Shown in pieces: positions 24,006 to 36,825 of a stretch of DNA of 64,000 nucleotides (positions within the stretch are counted from its first letter, which is position 1; every line of letters begins with the position of its first letter). The position numbers were made by a program, and so were the translations under genes. Source of the stretch: Paramacrobiotus metropolitanus (Eukaryota; Tardigrada; Eutardigrada; Parachela; Macrobiotidae); NCBI RefSeq assembly GCF_019649055.1, contig NW_026570378.1, forward strand, positions 124,001 to 188,000, read 5' to 3'. Below the pieces are notes generated by a model. The model saw only the letters and a list, made by a program, of their open reading frames with translations. It did no database searches and was not told the DNA's origin.

Positions 24006-25915
24006 TCAACAAACCAGCTTCTCCACAAGACGTACCCCACCCCCATCCGGAACGTTACAGTCGGCAATTGTTCTTTGGTCGTCATCCAGCCGCACACCAG
24101 CAAAGTATAAGCACTGCTGCTGGACAGGAATGGCATGCCGACTTTCAATCTCCGCCTTCATGTCTCGCACGCTATCGTGCTTGGAAATGGTCAAGAGAGA
24201 TATGGCTCCATTCATAAAACGAATGCTCACTCTTATGGAGTCGTTAGCGCTGGAATCTGCTTGCCGCCGCTCCCACTGCCAGTCCTTTAACACTTGCATA
24301 AACTCCTCCGGCTGAAAGATCTCCAATAACGCCGGATCGCTGGAGATCTCCCGGATGGCATACCGCAGTGGATAGCGGATCGTATCCGGCACCCTGACGC
24401 CCAGCATGTCCCTCAGCACAAAGGTGAAGCCCAACAACGCCATTCTAACGCCGGTCTGCGCGTGGTCAAAGTTGAAATCGCGCTGAATAAACTGCACCAC
24501 GTCCTCCATCGGGATGCACTGCAGATCGAAGCCGGGCATAGACAAGCGCTGCAGCAGCGCGATCTGTGTCCAGACTTTCAATGGTCGCACATTCCATTCC
24601 ATGGCCAAGGCGAATAACTCATACAGAAAGGTCGGTGCCGTTTCAAAAGGATCCAGTGGAAAATAGTCCGTTTTAGCTGTCGCCTGCTGCAGCAGCGTCT
24701 GTACGACTTCTTCGCCCACATCCAAAGCAAACACCCTCACTCGTCCCAGCTTTTTCCTGCCAAATAGCACCTCTGTCTCGGCGGACAAACTGTGCAAGAG
24801 CTGCCGATCCACTTTGATTCTGACCTTCTGACACTTCAGTGTGACGTTATCTTGGCCAGAGTAATCCGTCGGGGTGGTGGGCACGGCGTTAACTGGAAAA
24901 TCGTCCCATAACGGCTTCAGTTGCTGGCAGATCAGCAACCGCAAAGGCACACGTAGTTTGACACAGCAGACGGCCAAACGGAAAACCTCCAGCTCCGGAT
25001 CACACTCGGAGTACGCCTGTCCATGCATGTGCATCAGGTTGTCGTTGATGAAATACAGATTGCCGGCGTTCTCCGACCATACTTCTAACTTCGCCGTTGG
25101 ATGATCCTGCAGACCTTCCAACCCCGGTAGGATAAAGGCCAGCCGCACCGATTCCACCATGCAACCACTGGGAATGCTTTTCAGCTGCAGTCGGGCGCGC
25201 CACGGAATCTCAACACCATGTTTAGCGGGATCCCCTGACGAATGCGGTCGAGTCGACTGCATCTTTCCGTCAACTACAAAATCATTCACCGTAACCAACG
25301 AGTACAGTCAATGCCGGCCACGGTTGTGGTACTGGATTATTACCGATTATACAATACGAAGTTGATAGCATATACCATGGCAGTACTATACTATTAATGG
25401 TATAATACTGCCATGCATACTCGTACGAGGGAAGACAGATGGCCTACGAGTACACTTACAGGATGCCTTAAGAGTTACACCGCTGTCCATCCACGCCGGC
25501 AAAGGCAAGACCGTCTCGCCGGTAACGCTCACATCCACGCCCTCCAACTTCCCTATTCCATAGCAGTTCATCTCCGGGCTCCCGATGTCCTGCATATTTT
25601 TGCGAAAGGAATATCCTGCGCGGAACGAAATGCATGCCCCCACACTACGCTCCGCGTTGATAATGTGCTTCTGACAATTCTTCAACATTTCCACAAACTG
25701 GTCCTCAACAGCAGCCACCCTCTCCACGAAAGAAACGGTGCCCGCTGCCGGCTGAAGAGATGCTCCGGTTTCAGTACGTTTCCGTTTGCTACCTACACGC
25801 AGAAAACATCCGACCTGAACATATCCCAAAGGCTTAACAGACTAAACTGGCACTTGACAAGATCTCTCCAAAGGCTCTTCTTACCCGAATAAGCAGATGG
25901 GTAATGTCCGCTCAT
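24006..25915 (-). CDS. BTB-like / ubiquitin-like domain protein, copy C
   Basis: Three exons on the minus strand: 25915-25885, 25792-25460, 25273-24006; 543 residues. It has the same plan as copies A and B: a short first exon ending in a split Gly codon, a basic KRKRTE start with VEDQFVEMLKNCQKHI, the RARLQLKSIPSGC domain, and a BTB-like part (VTLKCQKVRIKVDRQLL, EVLFG, FLYELFALAMEWNV). The C-terminal Ubl (SIRVSIRFMNGA, VRDMKAEIESRHAIPVQQQ) ends in KLVC without Gly-Gly. The intron that splits the BTB-like domain in A and B is absent; the reading runs straight through. It is head-to-head with the glucosidase II gene, with about 970 bases between start codons. Function is not known. Confidence 0.8.
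25377..25414. repeat. Short hairpin in intron 2 of copy C
   Basis: A 15-base stem (ATGGCAGTACTATAC and its complement with one mismatch) closes a loop of about 8 bases, lying within the intron at 25274-25459. It could fold in the pre-mRNA; no family assigned. Confidence 0.5.
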
Positions 25916-26116
25916 TGTAGCTTTTCGTTAGGCCAACAGCAGCAATAAATAGTTAGAATATCATAAAAAAATTGTAAGTGAACATGGAAAGGTAACTGAA
26001 TACCAATATAACTGCAGTTAGAAAACAAAGAATTTTCTCAGTCAGATTGTAAGAACTCGAAAATCTTGAGCGATTCGTGATTCTCGCCGGGACTGAAGAC
26101 TGGCAGTGTGTCATTT

Positions 26117-26124
26117 TGACGTCA
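26117..26124. promoter_or_regulatory. CRE-like palindrome
   Basis: TGACGTCA, followed by C, is a perfect CREB/ATF consensus. It lies about 200 bases upstream of the copy C start codon and 765 bases upstream of the glucosidase II start. Binding is inferred only from the match. Confidence 0.35.
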
Positions 26125-26162
26125 CTAACTACAGGAATTTCGCAGAGCGCCAAAAGGGGAAA

Positions 26163-26173
26163 TGCGCATGCGC
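26163..26173. promoter_or_regulatory. NRF1-like palindrome
   Basis: TGCGCATGCGC matches the palindromic core bound by NRF1 in animals. It sits 38 bases after the CRE-like site, in the shared 5' region of two divergent genes, a common place for such sites. Confidence 0.35.
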
Positions 26174-26888
26174 CATGTAACACGCGAAAGCGGTTGCACG
26201 TGAGGCGTTCTGTAATACCACGGCCATCGGCATTGCCGCACAATTTACGGGGCACATTACACTTTTTTATCAGGCATGTGTCGCCCAATTGGTAGAGCTT
26301 AGTGTTTTATTAATTTTTATGTGATTGCCGCATTAGTTAGCAGAATGATGTGCGAACTCGCGCTGTTTAAACAATGCCTGGAAAAGTACGTGTTGCTATA
26401 TGGGCCTACGATGACTTCTGGGCGTAGCGTGGGAGTACGGCTCCCAACCGCCACGGGGCGCCATCCTGGCGAGAATCGTCAATTTGGAGTCGGGACAATG
26501 GGACTGGCTGGGGTATCGCTGGATGCCTAGTTGTTGCCTACTCGTACTAGTACAGTACTGTACTGCTTCAGAAATGCCTTGACGCAAGAGCGACCGCCGA
26601 TAAGTCCGCCGATAACAGGCTGGAGCCTCACTGCATACGATGATCGGCACGCTACTCTTCGAAACGCCACACTACGAGTTGGCTTGGCCAAAAATCAGAA
26701 TTTATTTGCATTTCTGATTTCTGCGAAGCCGAGCTCTCGTAGGGTTGTTAAATTTTTCACAGGGAGTTTGAACACTTTTCTTTTGTAAATTTCATTAATT
26801 CTGTGATAGAAAGCTGAAAACGTTTTAATTTTGCCCAGCATCCAGTTCGCGCATGCTCGTGTGACTGCGAGAAAGAACTCCCCCGACC

Positions 26889-29800
26889 ATGCTGCCAACG
26901 TGGAGGATCACGTTTGCCTTTATTTCATTTTCATTATTTTATTTTGTCTCCGCCGTGGATAGGGGGAATTTTAAAACCTGCAATGATGCACGGTTTTGCA
27001 GGTATTTTTTTACGCATTTTGCAGTTGACTTTCCTTGGAATAGCCGGATTTCTTTGCAGGAAACATCGAGCTTTGAAATCCGATGAATTTGTTCATGAAT
27101 TATTGATCGACACATTGCAGCTGTCGTCCGACGGCTCCACGGTGTCGGCCACCGTCAGGAATGTTCAAAATAATGAGGATTTATTATTGGAAATATTTGC
27201 CTTGAAAGATAGGAGTATGCGGTTTAAGATCAACGAGAAAACTCCCAGCCGAAAACGTTACGAAGTGGATATGAGTTTGGATCAAACACCTGCGTTATCA
27301 ACGTAAGCTATACGCGGTCGTTCACATCGTAACCCTGTGCGCTTGCGCTTTGTGTATACTGCTGGATAACAGGGTACTGTTGCCGCAAGGCTGTCTTGTT
27401 TGGAACCTTACGTGGCATTAAATGCAGCGTGTGAAATTAGAAATTGTGCTTTGCAGTACTAGAAATATATTTTGAGATCTGTAAAACCTTTATAAATTCA
27501 TGTCTAAAGTTCCACTGATATCGTAAATTTGGCTGTTATGTAGTTGTATTAATTTCCAAAAATTATATTCTGTTGGATTTATTATGTTTGAGTGTCCAGA
27601 TTTTTTCTGAATCAACATCAGCAGACGAAGTTGTCAATACGAGAAGCCCCAGCACTACGACTATCCTTAAAAACACACGCTCTTCAGCCTTCGGACAGGG
27701 GTACAATTATGTTCTCGGGGTCTGCCGTCGTCTTTTTGATTATTATTATAACTATATTATTATTGCATTTAATAGTATTATGGCTATGAGGTATACAAGC
27801 CGGGCAAAAATAACCACAAAGATTTTGTTCCATAAAAACATTTGTAAAAAATGCATTACCCGGTATTTGGTTATTATTTGGTGGGCGAATATTGTTGAAT
27901 TATTTTGAGGCACAAAAATATCGTGTTCAGAATTCTTTGAATTAAAGCTTGCATTTTGACATCGACGTTTCAATTTGTGTACCCAGGAAAGTGTAGTTTT
28001 CTGCGTGGCATAGCGCATTATTCGCTAGCCTGATCAAATTTTAATCCGAATTTTAATTTGAAAAATAATGACATCAGTTTTTTTGTGTAGGCTTAGCATG
28101 GCCCATAAACACGGACAGGTCCAGATCACCCTGCCGGATTCCCTCCATATAACTGTCACACCGAAACCCTTCCGAATTGATATTTATGAAGAAGGAACGA
28201 TTCTCGTCACACTGAATTCCGCCAATCTCTTCCTAATGGAAGCGATGAAACCGCGACCGAGGTAATTATGATGTCCTGCTTTATTACGTATTTGTGCGCG
28301 CCTTTGTAACATTTTTCATGCGTGTTTTGTGACATTGTGCGGGCTGCTGGTGCTTTCTCTCTCTTAGTGGGGTCTTTTCTTATTTTCTGTTGCAGTAAAT
28401 TTCACCGGTTTGTTTCTTGGATTTCTAGCTTAGTGCCTGAGCCGGATAAGCCGGTGGAGGAGCACGAAGAAGTGGATCAGGAGCATGAGAATCCTGATGA
28501 ACAGGCACAACAAGTAAACCTAGTTGAAATTTAATCTGAGGCTGTTTTTTTGAATTAGGAATTTTAGCAGGATTGTTGTTTTAAGTTTAACGTAGAAGTC
28601 GCGTTTTTTGTTCGAACGACCCATTGTATCGTATGCCAGATTTAGTGAAGCGGCTGTATGTGACACTATTGGTCTTAGAACAATTGATTCAGTATCCCAG
28701 TTGCAGAACTAAAGCTTATAATTATAATGTGTTTGAATTGAACGCGTTTATAGTTTTTTCTCTTTGTGGATTTGTCGAAATGAAAATTCGTTGTTTTTTA
28801 GCGTACTGGTGTATTATTTTGTTTGTTGTCAGTTTTTGATATTATTGTTTTTATTTGGTATTTTCAGTTTGACTGTTTTGTTTCGTGTTGGGTGTTTCGT
28901 TTTCATTATTAGTTTTTTTAATTGTTTTTTGTATTAATTTCAAGTATTTTTTGTATTAATTGTAAGTATTAATTTAAGTATTTTTAACTGCAGGCTGATG
29001 AGCATAAGGAAGAAGAGCCAAAAGAACAAAAACAGGATGAACCTTGGGAAGAAAGCTTCAAGGGCCACACCGACACTCGACCGTTCGGTACTCGTCGTTG
29101 CTACTTATTTTTAATTTCAGTTGTGGGATTTTTAAACGCTTCATTGATTTCGATTTAACCGAAATAAAAATATCTGTTTAATTTGTAGGGAAGTACCTGG
29201 AATAATAAAATTATTTAAATGTACAGAGAAAAGTGAAAACACTTGACATGTATCGAGATAAAATGTTTTGTATTATTTGTGAAAACAGATTATACGAATT
29301 TTGTTTTTACTTATTCAGGCGGACAGTCCCTGGGTATGGATATCTCTTTTATTGGTTTTGACAACCTGTATGGTGTTCCGGAACATGCTGATACGTTGCG
29401 GTTAAAATCGACGAAACAGAGTGGCGATCCGTATCGCCTATACAATTTGGATGTTTTTGAATATGAACTGTGGAACGGCATGGCGCTCTACGGAGCGATT
29501 CCGTTTATTATGGCTCACAAGTATGTCGGTTATTTTTACGAAATGGCTACGCGCGTGAGTACTCTCGCGCGTAGACCTGACCTTATTTTTAACAGCGTTT
29601 TTTTTAATTTTATGGGAATTCAGAAATTTGGGTGGCATTAAAATTAGTGCATGTTCGGAATTTTAAATCCCGTAACTAATAATTAAAATTGCAATAATGC
29701 AGGCATTTTTTAGCGGTGAAACGGTGAATGTTATCGGTATGTCTGTGTACCGAATTGTTTAATTGCGGAATGTTTTAGTGAGAAGAACACAGTGGGCGTA

Positions 29801-32800
29801 TTCTGGAATAACGCTGCGGAAACGTGGATAGATGTGGATTATACAACTGCGTCGGTATGTTTTTTTATCAGTGTTTCTGTCTGAAGTTCTGAACATTGTT
29901 GAAAACCTTAAGCACACTATCTATTCTTGTGTAAACGATTCTGGTTTGAAAACGGGTTGATCCGTTTTGATTTATTTTAATTGACTCTTTTAGTCCCAGT
30001 TCATAATCTCCCTTTTAAAAACTTCGAGCCGCTTTTAAATAATTATAATTCGGTGTATTGCCAATGTGATGCGCGTTATTATAAATGCACTGTTTTTCTC
30101 TGTATAAGATTTGTAACTTCACAGGAAAAAAGCGGCGGTGTATGCAGACTGTACCGATACGCCAGAACTTATCGTTAGTTTTTAGAATTGTTCGCAGTGT
30201 AATGGCAGTGTTGTCTGTAGTTGTGATCTTGTAGCGCTAGTGTTACCATCAAAAGCTTCACTCTTTCCCAGTCATTAACATTTTTAACTGGCAGTGTTAA
30301 TATTTATTAAACACTGTAGCTCTGTTACGTTGTTTTTTGTAGAATGAAAATCGATAGGTGAGATATTCAGTTGATCTTATTTATTGCGTTGTACGATTAA
30401 TAAATCAAATTATTATGCTTACAATCCGTATCGCAGTTAATCATATTATCGATTTTTTATCGTTAGTTACTATACTTGTGTAGTTGAATTATGAAACGTC
30501 TTTAAGTTTTACATTGGGAATTATTTGATTAACTTACGAAGGATTGTAAATGTTACCTAGCTGTTTTTCATCTAACACTGGCGGTGTATGTATATTAATT
30601 GTGTTTCGCTTTTTCTGGAAATTTCAGCATGGCGGCTCAACACTGTTCGGTGCCGCATCGACGCCCAAGGCCGACACCCACTGGATCTCGGAAGCGGGCA
30701 TCGTGGATTTGTTTGTGTTTATGGGTCCGCGGCCGGCGGATGTGTCGCGGCAGTTCACGCAGATTGTCGGTCATCCCTTCCTTCCGCCCTTTGCGACGCT
30801 GGGCTACCATCAGAGTCGCTGGAATTATAACGATCAAAAGGATGTTCATCAGGTGGGGAATAAGTCCCGCTCTTAGCGTTGAGTAGTAATAATTTGATGC
30901 GTTACTGCGTTATCACTTGCGACTTGTCGGCTGCATTAATGCACTGCATCGTAGAACAATGCCACCCTTTCCTTTCGAACATCTCGAGGGGTGTCGCGTA
31001 CCACACGTTATCAGTTTGATAATATATTAACTGTGTGCTTATAAATTTTTTCCTATGATTGTTGGTCTTTTTTCTGGATAAGACATAGGTTAACTTAAAA
31101 ACTGCAATGCTTTATTCTTTAGATGAACCAGTACTTTATTCAATAAAGGCTTCATAATTTACTTCGTAATTTTACGTCATGATTTACTCCATAATTACTT
31201 CTTAATTTGTGGTTATAGTAACAGGTTTTATTTTTATATGGTAATATTTTTAGAAACATAGTCACAAATTTAATATCTTTTTAGATCTTTTAACTCACAT
31301 TTACATAATCTTGTTTGTAATAATTTAGAAATATTTACGCAATCTTGTTCTGTGCTGTGGGCATTTGATGTTGACACTTGAATTACTGCACATTGAAAAC
31401 GAGATAGTTGTGACACTATTGCGGGTAATTTGGATGAAATTTGTCAGCCGTGTTAAATTCGGTAATGTTAAGTTATTGGTACAGGAAGTGTCATTTTGTG
31501 ACTGACAGTATTCGTATCCGTTTAAAAATTCGTCTTTATATAAGAAAATCGTTTTAAAAGGGAAATTTGTCGAATAGGTCCACGAGAACTTTGACGAGAA
31601 CGACATCCCCATGGACGTGATCTGGCTGGACATTGAGTACACGGACGGCAAACGCTACTTCACCTGGGATTCCCCGAAATTTCCCAATCCCACGGAAATG
31701 TTCAAAAATTTGACCGCTAAGGGCCGCCATTTGGTCCTCATCTCCGATCCGCATTTCAAGAAGGACGACGACTATTTCGCCTACAAGGAGATGTTGAATA
31801 AGGACTTCTACGTGAAAACCAAGGATAAACGCCCATACGAAGGATGGTGTTGGCCGGGGGCGTCCTATTACCCGGACTTTTTGAACCCGGAGGTGCGCGA
31901 ATACTACGCCGGTCTGTACAGCCGGGAGACGTTCAAGGACGCCTGGACGTGGAACGATATGAATGAGCCGTCGGTGTTCAACGGACCGGAAGTGACTATG
32001 TTCAAGGATAATCTACATTATGAAGATCGCGAGCACCGGGAGATTCATAATATCTATGGCATGTCGCATGTAGGTTTTCAGTGTTTTGGAAAATAATTCC
32101 CCACAAATTGACGGTTGCGATTGTTTGGATATAGTTGCTGGCCACATTTGACGGGCATTTGAAGCGGTCGGATTTTAAGTTGCGGCCCTTCATTCTGACG
32201 CGGTCGTTTTTTGCTGGAGCGCAGAGACTAGGTAAAGTGCCATCATTTAACTGAAAACTGCAGCCAGAGAATACTATAAGGAACGAACAGGTTTCTTTAA
32301 TTTTTTGTTAGCGGTAAAAACTATATTTTTAAGATGTGAAGGATTATTCCATTTGTATTGATTTGTGTAATACTGTATTTATTACGCAGTAGCTCTGCAA
32401 TATTTTTTAGAATTTTGACTGTTTCGTTTGTGAAACGTTTCTGCAAAGCCGTACAGTAGGCGTGACAGCTCTGTTTTTGTGGGGAAAAACGTAGTACAGA
32501 GGCTGTTGGTTTGAAACTGTTAACTAGTGCCGCAGCGGTCATAATTTATTAATGCTTTGTGAAATTTGCTGCTGGAGCTTACTAAAGTATTTTGTTGCAT
32601 ACTTTTTTTGATTTTTGTGGTAATGGGACATAGCCATGGAAAATATGATTATCTTGGGAGGATAGTAATATGCAGCGATAGAGTTTTTTTACAAAGTCGA
32701 CATGGAATTGTTACTTGCAGCCGCTGCTTGGACGGGCGACAACACGGCGGATTGGGGCCATTTGAAGGTCACCAACCCGATGCTGTTGTCGTTATCCTTG

Positions 32801-35342
32801 TCCGGAATGACGTTTGTCGGTGCCGATGTGGGAGGATTTTTCCGCAATCCGGAAGCGCATCTGTTGGTTCGCTGGTATCAGGTAAGGATAAATTTTTATG
32901 CAGAAATAATTTTCCGATTTAGTTACTAGATTGTGACAGTGAATTTTTACTATCGAATACCTTTTAATTTATGCAAATAAATTATTTCTTGGCTATTTTA
33001 TTGCGTAGCTTCTTTTGGCTAACCGTCAGTTGATTATTCGGCCTATTTGTCCCGTGTTAAAGCAATAGTCATTATACAAATTTAGAATATTAATAAAGAA
33101 TATCTGACTAAGATTTTGTTTTTGATTTTCGTTGCTTAGGCGGCAGCATTCCAGCCGTTTTTCCGCGCGCATGCCCACATTGACACGCGCCGACGCGAGC
33201 CGTGGCTGTTTGAACAGCAGTCCATGCTGATGATCCGCGACGCCATCCGGGCGCGCTACACCTTTCTGCCCTACTGGTATACTCTCTTCTATCAGGCCAA
33301 CCAGACGGGGTTACCACCGATGCGACCGCTCTTCTATGAATTTCCTGCCGATCATAGTACTTTTGCCATGGAAAATGAATATTTAATCGGTACGTACACA
33401 ATGATGAGGTATTGTAACAAATTAACAATTGACCGTTGATTGTAGTGTAATGACTCGAAATTTCGCAGGCATGTCACTTTGGAAAGTCCTGTAAAATACT
33501 TCTGCTTAAAGCCGTGATGGTGATTTGTATCATTTAAGATAAAAAAACATGCAAAATGTTTTCTTATGTTTCAGATTGTTCTTTGTTCGTTTATTTTAGT
33601 TTTTAAACGCTTGCAATCTTTTTTTCTAGGTGATGCTTTGCTTGTCCACCCGGTAACCGAAGAGAATGCCAAGTCTGTGGAAATGTATTTCCCTGGCGAT
33701 AAGACTGAAGTATGTGTGAATTTTGTTTTTATTTTCACGCCCGGGGATGACAATTTGTCGGGCTTCTTTTTAATAATCTTTTCGATAATAATTGTGATGC
33801 CGTTGCAGGTATGGTACGATATCACATCTCTGGAAACGTATCGTGGCGGAATGAAAGTCAATCTGGATACCCCTATGCATAAAGTTAGTTGCTCATTTTT
33901 GCTTTAGACCATCAAAAAAGTTAGGGAATCTTTGCGAGCACACAATAAATATAATTCTGATATTATTGATATAAAATTTTTCACTATTCTCGTTACATCC
34001 GTTATGTGGTGTAAGTTGTGGTTATTATTTGATCTAGAGTTCTGGGAAATTTTGTACCAGTAATTTAATTTTTTTTATTTTGGCTGCTTATGTTTTGTGA
34101 TTAATATTTGATGTAATTTCTTTTTGGAAATCAGTATTCAGTTTTTTAATATGCTGACTGCATGTTGTAAATTTACGACCTGTTTTGAAGTTTTTAGTTG
34201 CGAAAATGAATGTTTAACACATTTTCCAAGTCTCGCAGGAAGTTCGGCGGTTATGTTGGCTTGTGGAAGAGAAATTAACGGAAATAACTGTTTTAAATTC
34301 GTTGTCCGTGATTAAAAGGAGTGGAAATAATCTAGATCTTGCTGTAATATTGGTTTATTTATCTTCAGGTGCCGCTGTTTCAACGCGGTGGAACAATAAT
34401 TCCCCGGCGTTTCCGTACCCGTCGCAGTGCCATTCTGGCCATCGAAGATCCCATCACATTATCCATTGCGATGAATGATAAAGTGCGTTCTGATTGCGTG
34501 TTTTTGACGCTCGTTGGTTTACTTTACTGGGAAAAAGTTAACGAATGTTGTCCTTACATTAGAATACTGGAAAAGGATTGTTGTACTTGGATGACGGGAC
34601 CACACGCGACCATCTGCAAGGCGAATTCGTGTATATGGAATTCACACTGGAGAATAACATTCTCAAATCCAAGTGAGTTTGTAGAGCAGTGGCATCTTAC
34701 TGTGCCTTAATTTGGGGATGGTTCTACTTCGTCTGGCCTACCTAGGTATACGTGCGCCAATCGAATAGTAGCTGCTGTCTTTCAACAATTTTGGAATTTG
34801 GATTATCATTTTTTTAAATTTTGTTTTTGTTTAAAAAGCGTATTATAATAAAAAATTAATTTTTGTTTTTTGTTTAAATTTGATCTTTGTTAGATAAACT
34901 GGTTGTAAATAACTCAGAACTTGATGAGGTTAAATTAAAAAGAGATGAGGGTCATTTGATGAGATTGTTTTTTTTTTAATTCAGCAATTCAAAAAATATT
35001 GTAAAAGCAGGTTTAGGCGTAGCATTTGATAGGCATAATAAATCAAATAACTGGTTAACTGTAGCATGCGAAGTTGGAAGTTTGTTGGGCGTGTTATCGT
35101 ATTATTCTGTTAATTTTTGTAGGATTTTGCACTCTGCGAACAAGTACAAGACACGTGTCTGGCTGGAGCGTGTCTTCATAACCGGCTGGAAATTCCGTCC
35201 CAGTAGTATCGAAATCCACGAGCTGCCGCGCGGCGAAAAGAGCCAGCTGGAGTTCTTCTTTGACGAGAAGCACAACATTTTGACCGTGCGCAAACCGGCC
35301 GTTAATTTATCCAAAGAATGGGCCATGGTCATTCGGCCGTGA
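26889..35342 (+). CDS. GANAB: Glucosidase II alpha subunit (GH31), ER N-glycan trimming
   Basis: Seventeen exons: 26889-27001, 27060-27302, 28091-28261, 28396-28513, 28994-29087, 29319-29520, 29779-29854, 30628-30852, 31578-32069, 32135-32231, 32721-32881, 33140-33389, 33630-33709, 33809-33883, 34369-34482, 34563-34672, 35123-35342. All phases agree, giving 946 residues, the usual length of the family. A ~22-residue signal peptide precedes VDRGNFKTC, the family's conserved mature start. An acidic linker (residues ~195-240) follows the N-terminal domain. GH31 motifs: [30 protein letters not shown] with the nucleophile Asp541, WTGDNTADW with the acid/base Asp617, and [17 protein letters not shown]. 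The enzyme removes the two inner alpha-1,3-glucoses from N-glycans in the ER lumen, with a beta subunit providing retention. The early exon with the linker is the least conserved part. Confidence 0.96.
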
Positions 35343-35599
35343 GACCCGGACAGTGTTTCGCAATGAATACTGGAATGTGCCACAGGGAGCACAGGGATCT
35401 GTATTGGTTGTTGCAGTTATTCGGACGCGGTGTTTTTCAGGCATTTTCTTTGATTCGCTTTCTCATTTTGTGATCACAGCGTTGGATTTGCGACCGTTGT
35501 TTGTTCGTCGCTGTCGTTTTGAGGTTCTTGATCGGACTGTTCACGATTCCATGGAGATGTGTTTGGTTTCTGGTTTTTGATTTTGTATCTTTTAACTTA

Positions 35600-35605
35600 A
35601 ATAAA
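35600..35605 (+). terminator. Polyadenylation signal of GANAB
   Basis: AATAAA lies about 255 bases after the stop codon in a T/G-rich 3' region; the following TTGTTTGTTG is a plausible downstream element. Confidence 0.5.
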
Positions 35606-36825
35606 ACGTTGTTTGTTGCTCGGAGTATGCACTGGCATCAGTATTAAACACTCGTTTGTGTCTTGGCGATTTATCCCAACTTTTTTAACGCGGCGCCGTT
35701 AATTACGGTCATACTGATTGACTTTGAATTACTGAATTACTAATCAAATAATTATTAATAATATTAAAAATATGACAATAAATTTTTAATTATGTATTCT
35801 GAATTGCAGAAAATTTTACTGTTTTAATGTCAACAGTGTGGTTTAGGTTTGTGGTGCAATTGGAGAGTTTTGTGGTGTACAAATAGTAATTTATTCGTTG
35901 CATGATAATAATTGATACGGTAAATTAGAAACAATTTATAAAAGACTTTTAAAATCCTGTTTGCAGTCTCGATTTGTCAGAATTAAAATCAAACACTCAT
36001 TTGTACCCCAAATTAAGAAAATCACCAAAAAATAATAGAGAAACCATAAATAAACGGCTTCGAAATCAGCGTTTTATTCTCGAAAAGCGAAAAATAAAAA
36101 TTATAGAAACTGACGAAAGTAGGTAATTGCTATTGATGTCGACACTGATGTCAGAGAGACTATGTACTGACCATGGTATCTGAAAGCCACAACACTACAT
36201 TTTACATTATATTTTTAATTTTTTGTCGTCTTCGGCGCCGACAAGGGATGAGCAGAATAATCCTCCGGGTGGAAATTAAATGCAAAAACGTTAATTAAAA
36301 TGCAACTTTGCATCTTGATTTAGCTAAAAGAGAAACATTAAAATAATATAAGCAACTCATTTTTTGGAAAAGGTCAATTCTTTAAGTGGCTCAGTCAATC
36401 AGTTTAAGATATGGTCAAACAACCAACACTTATTCGGTTACTGGCCAATGATACGAAAAGAATCATTGCTTAGTTTTGTATTTAACCTCATCTACCAAAA
36501 CTGACCCCAGTGATTTTTAAAATTTTCTAATTATTTCTAAAATTGTTTGACATACAAAAAAATTATAATGACATATCCGAGATGTGGTTTAACGCAGATT
36601 TTTCAGAATTTTATCTAGAAATTAATCAGTAATTCCAGGGAATAAATAATATCTAATAATGCGATCAACGCAATGCAAACATGCGAACGCAGCACAAATG
36701 ATCGATGAACTGGAACCAGACGACTTCAGAAATTCATTTCAAATGAAAACGGGCTTCGATCCCGCAGTTAAAATGGTCAGAATTTTGAAATACATATGTA
36801 GCAAAATTTGTTGGAAACCGTTATA
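35606..36825. other. Intergenic, AT-rich
   Basis: No gene or clear repeat recognised. Base composition is strongly AT-rich. Confidence 0.4.

Larger units (their letters stand above)
25916..26888. other. Divergent promoter region between BTB-Ubl C and glucosidase II alpha
   Basis: No gene. Overlapping frames up to 111 codons have no domain. It holds the CRE-like and NRF1-like palindromes listed separately and, at 26849, a second GCGCATGC. Confidence 0.45.

Noticed and set aside
26275-26300. tRNA A-box-like GCCCAATTGGTAGAGC
   Set aside because: No B box or cloverleaf follows; not a tRNA gene.
26914-27306. 130-codon frame starting inside GANAB exon 1
   Set aside because: It reads through the first GANAB intron in a different phase from exon 1; splicing gives the conserved [15 protein letters not shown] junction instead.
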